DNA from: 40-80 sp964503665
Lineage (GTDB): Bacteria > Bacteroidota > Bacteroidia > Flavobacteriales_D > Crocinitomicaceae
DNA: 64,000 bases
Direction: 5' to 3'
Assembly: GCA_964503665.1 (NCBI GenBank)
Contig: CAZDAR010000004.1
Location: forward strand, 1-64,000
Shown here piece by piece: positions 27,360 to 36,662 of this stretch; the stretch's first letter is position 1, and the number at the start of each line of letters is the position of its first letter. Position numbers and translations under genes: made by a program. The notes beneath the pieces are model-generated. The model made no database searches. It saw only the letters and a list, made by a program, of their open reading frames with translations, and was not told where the DNA came from.

Positions 27360-28662
27360 GATAAGTTTAAGTTTCTTGCTCATTTTTATGACCTCATTTG
27401 TTTTTTCACAACAGAAAAACAGTGATAAATTAATGAAGCAACAAAAGCAATTGGAGAATGATATAAAGCAGACAAAGGAACTATTAAAAAAGACAACAGA
27501 CAATAAGCAGGCGACTATTAATAACTTAAAATTACTCGAAAATCAGATTGCATCAAGAGAACAACTTTTATCCAACTACGACCAACAAATTCGTTCTGCA
27601 GAATTGCAAATGGAACAAAAATCATTGCAAATTAAAGTACTAGAAGAAAAAATCGCCAAATTAAAAGAGCAATATAAACAGCTATTAATATATGTATATA
27701 AGAATAAGATAGACCAAAATAAGTTGATGTATTTATTCTCGGCGCATTCGTATTATGAAGCGTTTAAACGAAATGAATATTTAAAGAAAATAGCGGAGAT
27801 TCAGCAAAAACAGAAAGAGGTCATTCTTCAGCATCAAGAGAAGTTAGATGATGAAATTAAATCATTAACCACAGAGAAAGTTAAAAAACAAGTTCTGTTA
27901 GGCCAGAAAAAAGAAGAGAAATTCGAAATTGAAAAAGATAAAATTAAAGTACAAGATGTCGCTTCACAACTGGAAAAGGAAGAGGCTACCTTACTCTCGA
28001 AAATGAAAGCAGATGAACGAAAGCGCATTGATTTACAAAATAAAATTAATGACGCTATCAAGAAAGAAATTGCTGAAGCAGAACGAAAACGTAAAGAAGC
28101 AGAACGAATAGCAGCTGCCAAAAGAGCAGCCGAAGAAGCTAAAAAGCCTACTGAAACCCCAACAGCAACGACAAAGCCAGAAGTAGCTACAACAAAGACG
28201 ACTCCTGTTTTTGCCAGTTCAAAAGAGATGGAGCTCAACAAAAGCTTTGAATCGAATAAGGGTCGTTTACCATTGCCAGTTATCAAAGGTGCTATTACGG
28301 GAGGATTCGGAAAGCAAATCCATCCATTCTTAAAAAATGTAACAACAAATAATAACGGAATCGATATTACAACTAGTAAAAGCGCCCAAGTTAGAGCTGT
28401 TTTTGAAGGTGAAGTTTCGAGTGTTTTCTCCATGCCAGGAATTGGAAAAATTGTAATTATCAAACACGGTAATTACAGGACGGTCTATAGTAATCTCCAA
28501 GAAACATTTGTATCGATAGGAATGAAGGTTTCCACGAAACAAGCCATTGGTAGTTTAATCCCTGTAGATGACGAGAATATCTCCATCTTACACTTTGAGA
28601 TTCACCAAATTGACGGATCAGACGTGCTAAAGCAAAATCCAAGTCTTTGGTTGGCGAAGTAA
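27343..28662 (+). CDS. EnvC-like murein hydrolase activator (degenerate LytM/M23)
   Basis: 439 aa from ATG 27343 (MKFVNKISLSFLLIFMTSFVFSQ, signal peptide). A long coiled coil (residues ~25-270, Lys/Gln/Glu-rich) precedes an M23/LytM domain at the C-terminus. The first zinc-ligand position, normally H-x-GxD, reads NNNGIDI, and the second, HxH, reads LHFEIHQ. The metal site is thus incomplete, as in EnvC, which activates amidases instead of cutting peptidoglycan itself. It likely controls daughter-cell separation. Confidence 0.88.
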   Translation: MKFVNKISLSFLLIFMTSFVFSQQKNSDKLMKQQKQLENDIKQTKELLKKTTDNKQATINNLKLLENQIASREQLLSNYDQQIRSAELQMEQKSLQIKVLEEKIAKLKEQYKQLLIYVYKNKIDQNKLMYLFSAHSYYEAFKRNEYLKKIAEIQQKQKEVILQHQEKLDDEIKSLTTEKVKKQVLLGQKKEEKFEIEKDKIKVQDVASQLEKEEATLLSKMKADERKRIDLQNKINDAIKKEIAEAERKRKEAERIAAAKRAAEEAKKPTETPTATTKPEVATTKTTPVFASSKEMELNKSFESNKGRLPLPVIKGAITGGFGKQIHPFLKNVTTNNNGIDITTSKSAQVRAVFEGEVSSVFSMPGIGKIVIIKHGNYRTVYSNLQETFVSIGMKVSTKQAIGSLIPVDDENISILHFEIHQIDGSDVLKQNPSLWLAK

Positions 28663-28688
28663 TACTGATTGCTATACTGGAAATTAAA

Positions 28689-28717
28689 AGTGCCCAAACG
28701 TTTTCAGTTTGAGCACT
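28689..28717. terminator. Bidirectional terminator
   Basis: AGTGCCCAAAC - gttttca - GTTTGAGCACT hairpin between the convergent EnvC-like and surface-protein genes. The flanking T/A runs are short, so it is moderately convincing. Confidence 0.6.
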
Positions 28718-28796
28718 AATTTAAAATCATAATCGGTATGAACTATAAATTACGCAACTGTATATTTCAAAGATTATCCCAGTTTATTTAATTGAG

Positions 28797-31700
28797 TTAT
28801 TTACCTCTATTCAATTGGACAAAACCATGTTCAATTTTTTCATTACCAGCAAAATCTTTTACAGCTGCTTTGTAAAAGTACGTTCCATCTGCACAGTCTG
28901 CTCCCGTATTTTTTACTTTTCCATTCCATTTAAAATCTGTTTTATTACCTTCAAAAACAAGGTTTCCCCAACGGTTTACCACAATAATTGATATCTCTTC
29001 CACTCCTAATGGATTGATAAGCATAAATTCGTCGTTTTTACCATCTCCGTTTGGTGTAAATACATTCGGAAAAGCATACTCAACAGTAGAAGTCAATACA
29101 ACGATAGTAGTAGTTGCCATTCCAATACAGCCATCATTCTCACCTGTAAGAATAACTACGTAGCTACCTGTGTTATCATAGGTGTTTGAAAGTGTATTGT
29201 TATTATTTGGGACAGTATTTCCATCACCAAAATCCCAAATAAAACTATTCGCATTTGTTGTAGTGTTTTCAAATTCAACGATTAATGGCGCTATTCCAAT
29301 CGCTGGCATAGCAGTAAAACTAACATTTGGAGTTGACTTCACAGTAACTTGCTGTGTAGATGAAGTAGGACAAGATCCACTGGTCTGATACTGTATCGTG
29401 TAGGTCGTTCCACCGATTCCATCTGTTATTTCACCTGTTGTAGGATTAATCGTTGCACCGTCTCCTGTTGGAGAAAGAATACTAAATGTTCCACCGATTG
29501 TTCCTGTTACAGTCGCACTGTTTGCTGATTCTTCACAGAAATTAGTTAACGTAAAGGAAGCGTTATCTGTAGAACCAGTGTTATTAAGTATTTCAGTTCC
29601 TGTTGCCTCGCAGCCATTATTGTCTTTAACGTAAATCATAAAACTTCCTGCACTTAGATTAGAGAAAGTTCCTCCTGATTGCGTAGTAGTTCCATTATCG
29701 ATAGAATAATCTGTAATAGTGACTCCAATACCTGGTGTAACCACGATTGCTCCATCGCTATTTCCACAAGTTGGATCAGTCGTCGCTACTGTGTAAGTCG
29801 GTAAAGAATATACGGTAACATCTTGTGTTTCGATAGCAGGACAAGTTCCATTGGTTTTATATTGTATGGTGTATGTTGTGCCGCCAATACCATTTGTAAT
29901 TTCTCCTGTTGAAGCGTCAATTATTGCTCCGTCTCCAATAGGAGAAGTAATACTAAATGTTCCACCCGTTGTTCCATTAATGGTCGCATTATTAGCTGCT
30001 CCTTTACAGAAATTTAATAATGTAAAAGAAGCATCCTCTGTAGAACCTGTGTTGTTTAGTGTTTTTGTTCCTGTTGCTTCACAGCCATTATTGTCTTTAA
30101 CGTAAATTAAGAAACTTCCCGCACTTAGACTTGAGAAAGTTCCTCCTGTTTGAGTGGTGGCACCATTATCGATAGAATAATCAATAATAGTAAATCCTGC
30201 GTCAGGAGTAATCACAATCTCTCCATCGCTATTTCCACAAGTAGGATCATTAGCTGTTAAAGTGTAAGTTGGTATGAGGTGTATAGTAACATCATGTGTT
30301 TCTGTAACAGGGCAAGCACTATTGGTTTTATATTGTACCGTATATGTTGTGCCACTAACACCATTTGTTATTTCTCCTGTTGAAGCATCGATTGTTGTAC
30401 CATCTCCAGTTGGGGTAATGATACTAAATGTTCCACCTGTTGTTCCGGTAATAGTCGCATTATTAGCTGCTCCTTTACAGAAATCAGTTAAAGAAAAAGA
30501 AGGGTCATCAGTTGAACCCGTGTTATTAAGTATTATTGTTCCTGTTGCCGTACAATTATTTACATCTGTAATTAGTATAGTGTAAGTATTTGCTCCCAAA
30601 TTAGAGAAAGAACCTCCTGTTTGTGTGGTTGCTCCATTATCAATTGAATAATCGGTGATAGTAAACCCTGCATCTGGAGTAATTATTATTTCTCCATCAT
30701 TATTTCCACATGTTGGACTCGAGGTACTAGTGGTATACGTAACGGTAGTAACTGTCACTTGAATTTCTTCAACTACGTAGCAAGTTGCGTCACTAGGGTC
30801 TTCTGCTCGAACCCAATAAGAACCGCTTGACGTAACAACACTATTAATGGCATTTGTAGCGCTATTGGCATCAGCTTGAGAGTTGTAGAAAGTGATTGTT
30901 GCGGCATCAGAAGTTGGGTCAATAGCCGTATTTAAATCGATTGTACTCGATGAGCAATCTTGAAGATTATTAATGATTAAGTTTGGTGGAGTACAAGGAA
31001 GACAAGGACTAACTACTATTTGAATAGTCTCTGTATGAGTTGCACAACCAGCCACACCATTCGACACTGTTATATCATAAGAAGCGTTGCTTGTAGGGCA
31101 AGTAACAGTACTAATATTATTTGCATCTGTAATTGTTGGAGGTGTTAAACCAGTAGAGGGTGACCAAGTGGCAGTCACTGGGCCATGAATTGGAGGATTG
31201 TCAAATGTAATAGACCAACCAGAGAAATTTCCTACACCTACAGCAATGCCGGAAGGTGCTGTTGCTTCAATTGTCCAAACTCCATTTGGATTACATCCAT
31301 TGAGGTCTGAAAAAGAATCAGCAGGGTCGTATGTGCCTGAGTACGGTTGGGTTTGAGAGCCTAAATCAGTTGCTCCTCCTACGGGTACAAAACAAACTGC
31401 ATTCAATGAACCTCCTGAAGTCGAAGGTTGAAGAGATCCCTGTGGTATAAGTGTTATCTCAGATCCATCTGGACATTTTAATTTAAATGAAAAGTCTGAT
31501 ATATCAATATTTACTTGTTGAGGAGGAAAGCCTATGGTGAAACCAGTAGCCCAATAGGTAAAGTTATGAATACAGACCTCTTGAATTAAACCATCGTAGA
31601 TAGCTGAGGTATTAATTCCCTGAACATTTATATTCACATCAGCACCAATACTTCCTGCGCCAAATCCACCAACTGGATTTAATTCGTTTTGATCAAAGGT

Positions 31701-32669
31701 AACAACTCCTCCTGGATCAATTACTTGTACAGCAGATCCCGTAATATTTGCACAGTCCCCTACACACAAAGGAGTTGGACTAACATCAATATCTACCTCA
31801 TAAACAGGGTCTACAACAGTAACTGTGACTTGATCAACACAAACATCTCCAGTTCCTGTTGTGATTTTAACATCATAGGTTGTAGTAGAAATAGGTGAAA
31901 CATGGATTGGATTTTCACCACCAGGACTTCCTACGCCATAATCATAATAATAAGAATCTCCAGGACTTCCCCAAACAATAACGGCATTTACATCGTTTTG
32001 AACGATTTGTACATTGTCAATTCCCCAGTGATCATAATCTTGTCCAGAGTCAGCATCTTGATGCCAACGAAACTGTGTATTCGAAGTTATAGCTGCGGCT
32101 GGAATTGAAAAACACCAATTATTCCATTGCGTATACGGAGTATTGTATCCTCCCTCTGGGTCAAAGTAGTTAATAGTTATCCAATTCGCTCCTCCGTCTA
32201 TCGAATATTGAAGATAAACTCCTTCATCTGGCTCATCAGGGCCTTCACACGGAGAGGCATTTCCCTGAGTAGCAAAAAACAAGTCAAAACAAATGGTTAC
32301 GCCAGCTGTAGCAGCAGTTAAATCATAGTTTGTAGTTACAATATCTCTGGGCACGGAAGTACTATTACCCATCCAAGCATGTGTCGTACCATCGACACCG
32401 TTTGAAGAACATGGATTGTTCCACATCACCGATCCTGGCGTTGAACTCCATCCAGTGCCAAAGGAGCCGCTATTAAAATCCTCATCCATCATGACCGTGC
32501 CATCACCAGATGCATAAACTGATAATATAGCTTCTTGACCACAAAAAATGGTAGCAGGCGTAACATTCGCATGAATTTCACAGTTTTGACTATAAACTAC
32601 CGTGTGTATGCCAAATAATAGAATAAACCCAATGACTAGTTTATAAAATGATTGTATGGTCGATCTCAT
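28797..32669 (-). CDS. Giant T9SS surface protein with SprB repeats
   Basis: 1290 aa. After a signal peptide come a reeler/MAM-like jelly-roll (MDEDFNSGSFGTGW...WGIDNVQI), a P-domain-like module (ISDFSFKLKCPDGSEITLIP...NPNGVWTIEA), Ig-like stretches, three SprB-like repeat units (PTCGNNDGEIIITPDAG..., ~157 aa each), a PKD domain (FIWDFGDGNTVPNNNNTLS), and a type B sorting domain (FPNVFTPNGDGKNDEF, VVNRWGNLVFEG). It is likely displayed by the type IX secretion system as a gliding or adhesion filament protein. It follows a small exported protein with an overlapping ATGA. Confidence 0.92.
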   Translation of the reverse strand: MRSTIQSFYKLVIGFILLFGIHTVVYSQNCEIHANVTPATIFCGQEAILSVYASGDGTVMMDEDFNSGSFGTGWSSTPGSVMWNNPCSSNGVDGTTHAWMGNSTSVPRDIVTTNYDLTAATAGVTICFDLFFATQGNASPCEGPDEPDEGVYLQYSIDGGANWITINYFDPEGGYNTPYTQWNNWCFSIPAAAITSNTQFRWHQDADSGQDYDHWGIDNVQIVQNDVNAVIVWGSPGDSYYYDYGVGSPGGENPIHVSPISTTTYDVKITTGTGDVCVDQVTVTVVDPVYEVDIDVSPTPLCVGDCANITGSAVQVIDPGGVVTFDQNELNPVGGFGAGSIGADVNINVQGINTSAIYDGLIQEVCIHNFTYWATGFTIGFPPQQVNIDISDFSFKLKCPDGSEITLIPQGSLQPSTSGGSLNAVCFVPVGGATDLGSQTQPYSGTYDPADSFSDLNGCNPNGVWTIEATAPSGIAVGVGNFSGWSITFDNPPIHGPVTATWSPSTGLTPPTITDANNISTVTCPTSNASYDITVSNGVAGCATHTETIQIVVSPCLPCTPPNLIINNLQDCSSSTIDLNTAIDPTSDAATITFYNSQADANSATNAINSVVTSSGSYWVRAEDPSDATCYVVEEIQVTVTTVTYTTSTSSPTCGNNDGEIIITPDAGFTITDYSIDNGATTQTGGSFSNLGANTYTILITDVNNCTATGTIILNNTGSTDDPSFSLTDFCKGAANNATITGTTGGTFSIITPTGDGTTIDASTGEITNGVSGTTYTVQYKTNSACPVTETHDVTIHLIPTYTLTANDPTCGNSDGEIVITPDAGFTIIDYSIDNGATTQTGGTFSSLSAGSFLIYVKDNNGCEATGTKTLNNTGSTEDASFTLLNFCKGAANNATINGTTGGTFSITSPIGDGAIIDASTGEITNGIGGTTYTIQYKTNGTCPAIETQDVTVYSLPTYTVATTDPTCGNSDGAIVVTPGIGVTITDYSIDNGTTTQSGGTFSNLSAGSFMIYVKDNNGCEATGTEILNNTGSTDNASFTLTNFCEESANSATVTGTIGGTFSILSPTGDGATINPTTGEITDGIGGTTYTIQYQTSGSCPTSSTQQVTVKSTPNVSFTAMPAIGIAPLIVEFENTTTNANSFIWDFGDGNTVPNNNNTLSNTYDNTGSYVVILTGENDGCIGMATTTIVVLTSTVEYAFPNVFTPNGDGKNDEFMLINPLGVEEISIIVVNRWGNLVFEGNKTDFKWNGKVKNTGADCADGTYFYKAAVKDFAGNEKIEHGFVQLNRGK
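29295..30720 (-). repeat. Three ~471-bp tandem repeats inside the surface protein gene
   Basis: The conserved PTCGNxDG codons recur at about 30710, 30239 and 29768, a constant 471-bp spacing (157 codons). Copies share long near-identical stretches (NNTGSTDD/E, GAANNATITGTTGGTFSI). Such copies allow recombination and length change of the adhesin. Confidence 0.8.
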
Positions 32670-33073
32670 AACTGATTTACTTTAAGATGAATAATTGAAT
32701 AGTTATCTAATATTCTTTTAATCCATCCATTATTATCCTTTTTAAAAATATAATAGGATTTAGTATTGTTTTCTAATTCGTTATACTCTAAACTCCCATT
32801 TGCAGGGATTTGAATGGAGAAATCTTCTTCTTGTGAAGACTTTTTGTTGTTATAGATGAGTTCACGATTAAAATGAAGCTCGATGGGAGTAGATGTCAAG
32901 TTTTCATATTTAAAAATCAAACGTTGGTGATCTATGTCATTGGTAACATTTTGATAATGAATTTCTTTAACAGAGATTTTGACTGTATCAGTACTTTTAA
33001 CTTCTTTCCAATTTTGTGAGAGCCCAACAAAACTATATAAAGAAAAAGCTGTAAGAATTAAAATAGTTTTCAT
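32666..33073 (-). CDS. Small exported protein upstream of the surface adhesin
   Basis: 135 aa. Signal peptide MKTILILTAFSLYSFVGLSQ, then a soluble domain with beta-strand character (DTVKISVKEIHYQNV; IFKYENLTSTPIELHF; PANGSLEYNELENNTKSYYIF). Its stop overlaps the ATG of the giant surface protein gene (ATGA), so the two are co-expressed and may work together on the cell surface. No family recognised. Confidence 0.75.
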   Translation of the reverse strand: MKTILILTAFSLYSFVGLSQNWKEVKSTDTVKISVKEIHYQNVTNDIDHQRLIFKYENLTSTPIELHFNRELIYNNKKSSQEEDFSIQIPANGSLEYNELENNTKSYYIFKKDNNGWIKRILDNYSIIHLKVNQL

Positions 33074-33269
33074 AATAAGTGTTCAAAACAATAATACTTT
33101 GTAAAAGTATATAAAATAACAACAAGAATTACTGTGTTTTGCATAAATTATTAAGATACATTAGAATCCGAAGGACTTCCAGAATGGTGTAGAATAATAG
33201 ATGAATAGTGATTCAATTTAGCATGAAAATTAGCAATACTTAGCTATAAGAATCAAATCTATAAACGAT

Positions 33270-33572
33270 TTACCCTTTATATTTTCTCCTAAATCGTATC
33301 TTTTGCAATTGTCGATCGATGATAAACGAAGCTAGAATTTCGCCTGCGTTATGTTGACCTTGATTAGTGGCTAGTGCCTTTCTGATTTTAGCTTCCGAAA
33401 CATCAATTTGGTATAGAATAGACATTAGTTTATTGAAATCGGTTAAAATCAATTCATTGATATAAACAGCTAGTTGATCTTGAATCGTTTCCCAATCAAT
33501 CTCTTTATCCGACTGCGTGAGTGTGGCATTTAAAACATCAATAATCGTGGAATCGTTTTCTTGCATTGGCAT
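33270..33572 (-). CDS. Conserved hypothetical protein, 100 aa
   Basis: Cytoplasmic, acidic then basic (ends FRRKYKG). Sequence features are DVLNATLTQSDKEIDWETIQ and IDVSEAKIRKALATNQGQHN. It is the last gene of the sufS-sufE-DUF59 run, 50 nt after the DUF59 gene. Placement suggests a link to Fe-S cluster assembly, but no domain can be assigned. Confidence 0.7.
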   Translation of the reverse strand: MPMQENDSTIIDVLNATLTQSDKEIDWETIQDQLAVYINELILTDFNKLMSILYQIDVSEAKIRKALATNQGQHNAGEILASFIIDRQLQKIRFRRKYKG

Positions 33573-33622
33573 ATAAATGAGACTGAAAAAGGGATATAAT
33601 TTTCACTACATCCCGTTTGAAT

Positions 33623-33931
33623 TTATAAAAATCCTAATTCTAATTTAGCTTCTTCGCTCATCATATCCTTGTCCCAAGGTGGATCAAATGTGATATTTAC
33701 TTTACAAGAAGTGACGCCTTCTATTTCACCCGTTTTATCTTCTACCTCTTTCGGTAAAGACTCCGCGACAGGACAATTGGGAGAGGTTAAGGTCATTTCG
33801 ATGGATAAATTATTATCGTTATCTAAAGTAACTTCATAAATAAGACCTAAGTCATAAATATTCGTCGGAATTTCCGGGTCATATATTTCTTTTAGGACGT
33901 TTACAATTTTATCTTCTAACTCTACACTCAT
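33623..33931 (-). CDS. DUF59 / MIP18-family Fe-S assembly protein
   Basis: 102 aa. The DUF59 core is clear: YDPEIPTNIYDLGLIYEV and MTLTSPNCPVAESLP, with the single conserved Cys, and a C-terminal FDPPWDKDMMSEEAKLELGF. Related to PaaD and SufT proteins that help mature Fe-S proteins. It starts 1 nt after the sufE stop, in the same operon. Confidence 0.92.
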   Translation of the reverse strand: MSVELEDKIVNVLKEIYDPEIPTNIYDLGLIYEVTLDNDNNLSIEMTLTSPNCPVAESLPKEVEDKTGEIEGVTSCKVNITFDPPWDKDMMSEEAKLELGFL

Positions 33932-33932
33932 T

Positions 33933-34355
33933 TTATTTATTTTTTAGGTTAGCTAACGCTAGCATTTTTATTTTATTGACCATACTTAATAATCCATTGG
34001 ATCGTGTTGGCGATAAATGTTCCTTTAAACCAATTTTATCAATGAAGTATAAATCTGTCTTTATGATATCTTCGGGTGTTTCTTGATCCATCACGCGTAC
34101 TAAAAGCCCGATAATTCCTTTCGTAATAATAGCATCCGAATCAGCGGTGAAATGTAGTTTCCCATCTTTCACTTCAGCCTCTAACCACACTTGTGATTGA
34201 CAACCACTAATGAGTCGATCGTCCGTCTTTTTAGCTTCATCAATAATCGGTAAATCTTTCCCTAAATCAATGATGTATTCATATTTTTCCATCCAATCTT
34301 CAAAGGTGGAAAATTCGTCTATTATTTCTTCTTGTTTCTCGTTTATCGTCATCAT
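33933..34355 (-). CDS. sufE: Cysteine desulfuration protein SufE
   Basis: 140 aa. SufE motifs: EKYEYIIDLGKDLP and LISGCQSQVWL, in which the Cys accepts persulfide sulfur from SufS and passes it to the scaffold. Its start overlaps the sufS stop (ATGA), indicating translational coupling. Cytoplasmic. Confidence 0.95.
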   Translation of the reverse strand: MMTINEKQEEIIDEFSTFEDWMEKYEYIIDLGKDLPIIDEAKKTDDRLISGCQSQVWLEAEVKDGKLHFTADSDAIITKGIIGLLVRVMDQETPEDIIKTDLYFIDKIGLKEHLSPTRSNGLLSMVNKIKMLALANLKNK

Positions 34356-35587
34356 TTCAGCATTTGGATACTTTTGTTCAGTGCTTCAATAAAGTAATCA
34401 ATTTCTTCTTTCGTATTATAAAACGCAAAAGATGCTCTTACAGTCCCTGGAATCTTATAAAAATCCATCAACGGTTGGGTGCAGTGATGTCCTGTTCGTA
34501 CGGCAATGCCCTGTTTATCTAACAAAGTTCCAACATCAAATGGATGTACGCCTTTTACATTAAACGAAATAACACTCGCTTTATGTTCCGCTGTTCCGAT
34601 GAGCTCTACTTCAGTAATCGCTTTTAGTTTCTCATGACCGTATTGTAATAATTCTGCTTCGTAGGCTTCAATATCTTCAAAATTAAATTGATCCAGATAT
34701 TTAAAAGCTTCTGCTAATGCAATTCCACCCGCAATATGAGGTGTTCCCGCTTCAAATTTATACGGTAATCCATTGTAGGTTGTTTTTCCAAAAGTGACGC
34801 GTTCAATCATATCACCACCACCTTGGTACGGTGGCATTTGATTTAGTATATTTTCTTTTCCGTATAAAATTCCTGTTCCCGTTGGAGCAAATACTTTATG
34901 TCCAGAAAATACGAAGAAATCACAATCCAACGCTTGCACATCTATTCGCATGTGCTGAATACTCTGTGCTCCGTCAATCATCACTTTCGCTCCTTTAGCA
35001 TGTGCTTTTTCAATAATTTTTTTTACTGGATTAATTGTTCCTAACGTGTTGGAAATGTGCGCAATAGACACCATCTTCGTTTTGGAAGTAAGCAATTTAT
35101 CAAATTCCTCCATCAATAATTCCCCTTTTGAATTTATAGGAATCACTTTCAGCACACATTTTTTGCGTTCACACACCATTTGCCACGGAACAATATTGGA
35201 ATGGTGTTCCATCGTGGAAATCAGAATCTCATCACCTTCGGATAATAATTCTCCGAATGAGTAAGCCAATAAGTTAATGCTGTCCGTCGCACCTTTGGTA
35301 AACAATACCTGATAGGAATTCTCAGCATTGATATAATCACTTATATATTTTCTGGCTTCTTCATATTGATCCGTTGCTTTTTGACTTAAAAAGTGAACGC
35401 CTCTATGAATATTCGCATTGTCATGTGTATAGTAACGACTGATGGCATCAATCACTATATTCGGTTTTTGAGAAGTCGCTCCGTTGTCAAAATAGATGAG
35501 ATTTCTTTTGTAAACCTGTTGATTGAGCGCCGGAAAATCGTCTCGTACAGTGTATATATTAAATTTCCTTTTCATTTGATTTTCCAT
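34352..35587 (-). CDS. sufS: Cysteine desulfurase SufS
   Basis: 411 aa, type II (SufS-like) PLP enzyme. The PLP Lys is in FSGHKVFAPTGTGILYG, and the catalytic Cys is in RTGHHCTQPLMDFY. It removes sulfur from cysteine for Fe-S clusters. SufB, SufC and SufD are not in the window. Start at 35587 (or Met 5). The promoter element TATATTTG is just upstream at 35595-35602. Confidence 0.96.
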   Translation of the reverse strand: MENQMKRKFNIYTVRDDFPALNQQVYKRNLIYFDNGATSQKPNIVIDAISRYYTHDNANIHRGVHFLSQKATDQYEEARKYISDYINAENSYQVLFTKGATDSINLLAYSFGELLSEGDEILISTMEHHSNIVPWQMVCERKKCVLKVIPINSKGELLMEEFDKLLTSKTKMVSIAHISNTLGTINPVKKIIEKAHAKGAKVMIDGAQSIQHMRIDVQALDCDFFVFSGHKVFAPTGTGILYGKENILNQMPPYQGGGDMIERVTFGKTTYNGLPYKFEAGTPHIAGGIALAEAFKYLDQFNFEDIEAYEAELLQYGHEKLKAITEVELIGTAEHKASVISFNVKGVHPFDVGTLLDKQGIAVRTGHHCTQPLMDFYKIPGTVRASFAFYNTKEEIDYFIEALNKSIQMLK

Positions 35588-35594
35588 TTCATTA

Positions 35595-35602
35595 CAAATA
35601 TA
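35595..35602 (-). promoter_or_regulatory. -7 element TATATTTG of sufS operon
   Basis: Reverse complement of CAAATATA; perfect TAnnTTTG, 7 nt upstream of the sufS ATG. Confidence 0.6.
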
Positions 35603-35735
35603 ATTAGATTAATTCTAAATAAGGTAAAAGTGTGAGACTTTAAAATTTTCGAAAGCCCAAAACGACTTTCAAAAATCGACAAACAAGAGAAGATACACTG
35701 TAACATTAGTGGCAATGATTAATGATTTGAATAAT

Positions 35736-35743
35736 TACTTTTG
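35736..35743 (+). promoter_or_regulatory. -7 element TACTTTTG of the DUF302 gene
   Basis: Perfect TAnnTTTG, 39 nt upstream of the ATG at 35783. Confidence 0.6.
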
Positions 35744-35782
35744 TACTGTAAACATTAAACATTCATCCTTAAATATTAAAAT

Positions 35783-36169
35783 ATGAATTATACATTTTCA
35801 AAAATAGTGGACTTTAGCTTTGACGAAGCGATCTCTATAGTAACAGAAGAACTTAAAAAAGAAGGATTTGGCGTTTTGACAGAAATTGATTTGTCGGGAA
35901 CTTTGAAAAAGAAGTTAGACGTTGATATTCGTAAATATAGAATTCTAGGCGCTTGCAATCCCGAATTTGCCTATAAAGCTGTGCAAGCCGAAAGTGAAAT
36001 TGGAACGATGCTTCCCTGTAATGTCGTTGTTCAAGAAACAGAAGACCATAAAGTACTAGTGAGCGCTGTTGATCCAATAGCTTCCATGATGGCGATAAAA
36101 AATGACGCTTTGGGTGGAGTTGCTGTTGAGGTGAGCGAGAAACTGAAAAGAGTGATTGACAGTATGTGA
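35783..36169 (+). CDS. DUF302 family protein
   Basis: 128 aa, soluble. The DUF302 pattern is clear: FDEAISIVTEELKKEGFGVLTEIDL, KYRILGACNPEFAYKAVQAE, LPCNVVVQET, AVDPIASM. Family members occur near metal and redox genes and are thought to bind a ligand in a small alpha/beta fold; no firm function. It has a promoter and a strong terminator of its own. Confidence 0.92.
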   Translation: MNYTFSKIVDFSFDEAISIVTEELKKEGFGVLTEIDLSGTLKKKLDVDIRKYRILGACNPEFAYKAVQAESEIGTMLPCNVVVQETEDHKVLVSAVDPIASMMAIKNDALGGVAVEVSEKLKRVIDSM

Positions 36170-36196
36170 TTTTAATTAATGGACACCGACTTTTTA

Positions 36197-36232
36197 AAGC
36201 TGAGTAATGATGTCATTATTCGGCTTTTTTTG
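36197..36232 (+). terminator. Intrinsic terminator of the DUF302 gene
   Basis: AGCTGAGTAATGA - tg - TCATTATTCGGCT, a 13-bp stem with a minor mismatch, followed by T7. Confidence 0.85.
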
Positions 36233-36322
36233 TAGTTTTTTTAATAAGAAGGATGTTGCGGAAAACTGTCTTATAAGTGAGAGGTTGATTCAAATGTTTA
36301 ATCCGTTAGATGTATTGGATGA

Positions 36323-36544
36323 TTAACTAGATTTTATATATTTATTCCCAAAGAAGTCTCTCGAAAGCCAAAAGCAATAGAAATTTTAAGGCGTATTCAA
36401 AAACTAATAAACTGGCAACTACTTAGCGGGCGGACAGTGCAAATAGAAACATTTGAGCAATTAAAAAACATTTTTATAGGCAGACAGTTTGCGGCTTCAA
36501 AAGCCCTCCCACTCCAAGAGAAGAACGTTATGCAACACCTATGA
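36323..36544 (+). other. Open stretch without start codon, possible gene remnant
   Basis: In the 36233-36662 intergenic region, one frame is open for 73 codons (LTRFYIFIPKEVSRKPKAIE, later LINWQLLSGRTVQIETFEQL and FIGRQFAASKALPLQEKNV) to TGA. It has no Met until near its end. It looks protein-like but no family is recognised. It may be the end of a gene lost when the catalase block was inserted. The remaining intergenic DNA shows nothing further. Confidence 0.3.
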
Positions 36545-36662
36545 TGAAGGTACATATGTCTTAATGAGTGATTATATCATATCAGCGAACTTGAAAAGTT
36601 AGTTTGGATGTACACAGTATATATAAAATAATTATTATCTTAACAAATTAAAACAACTAAAA

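Noticed and set aside
27834..28463. Minus-strand open frame of 209 codons inside the EnvC-like gene
   Set aside because: A Ser/Phe-rich shadow of the Lys/Ala/Glu-rich coiled coil; no domain, promoter or start context.
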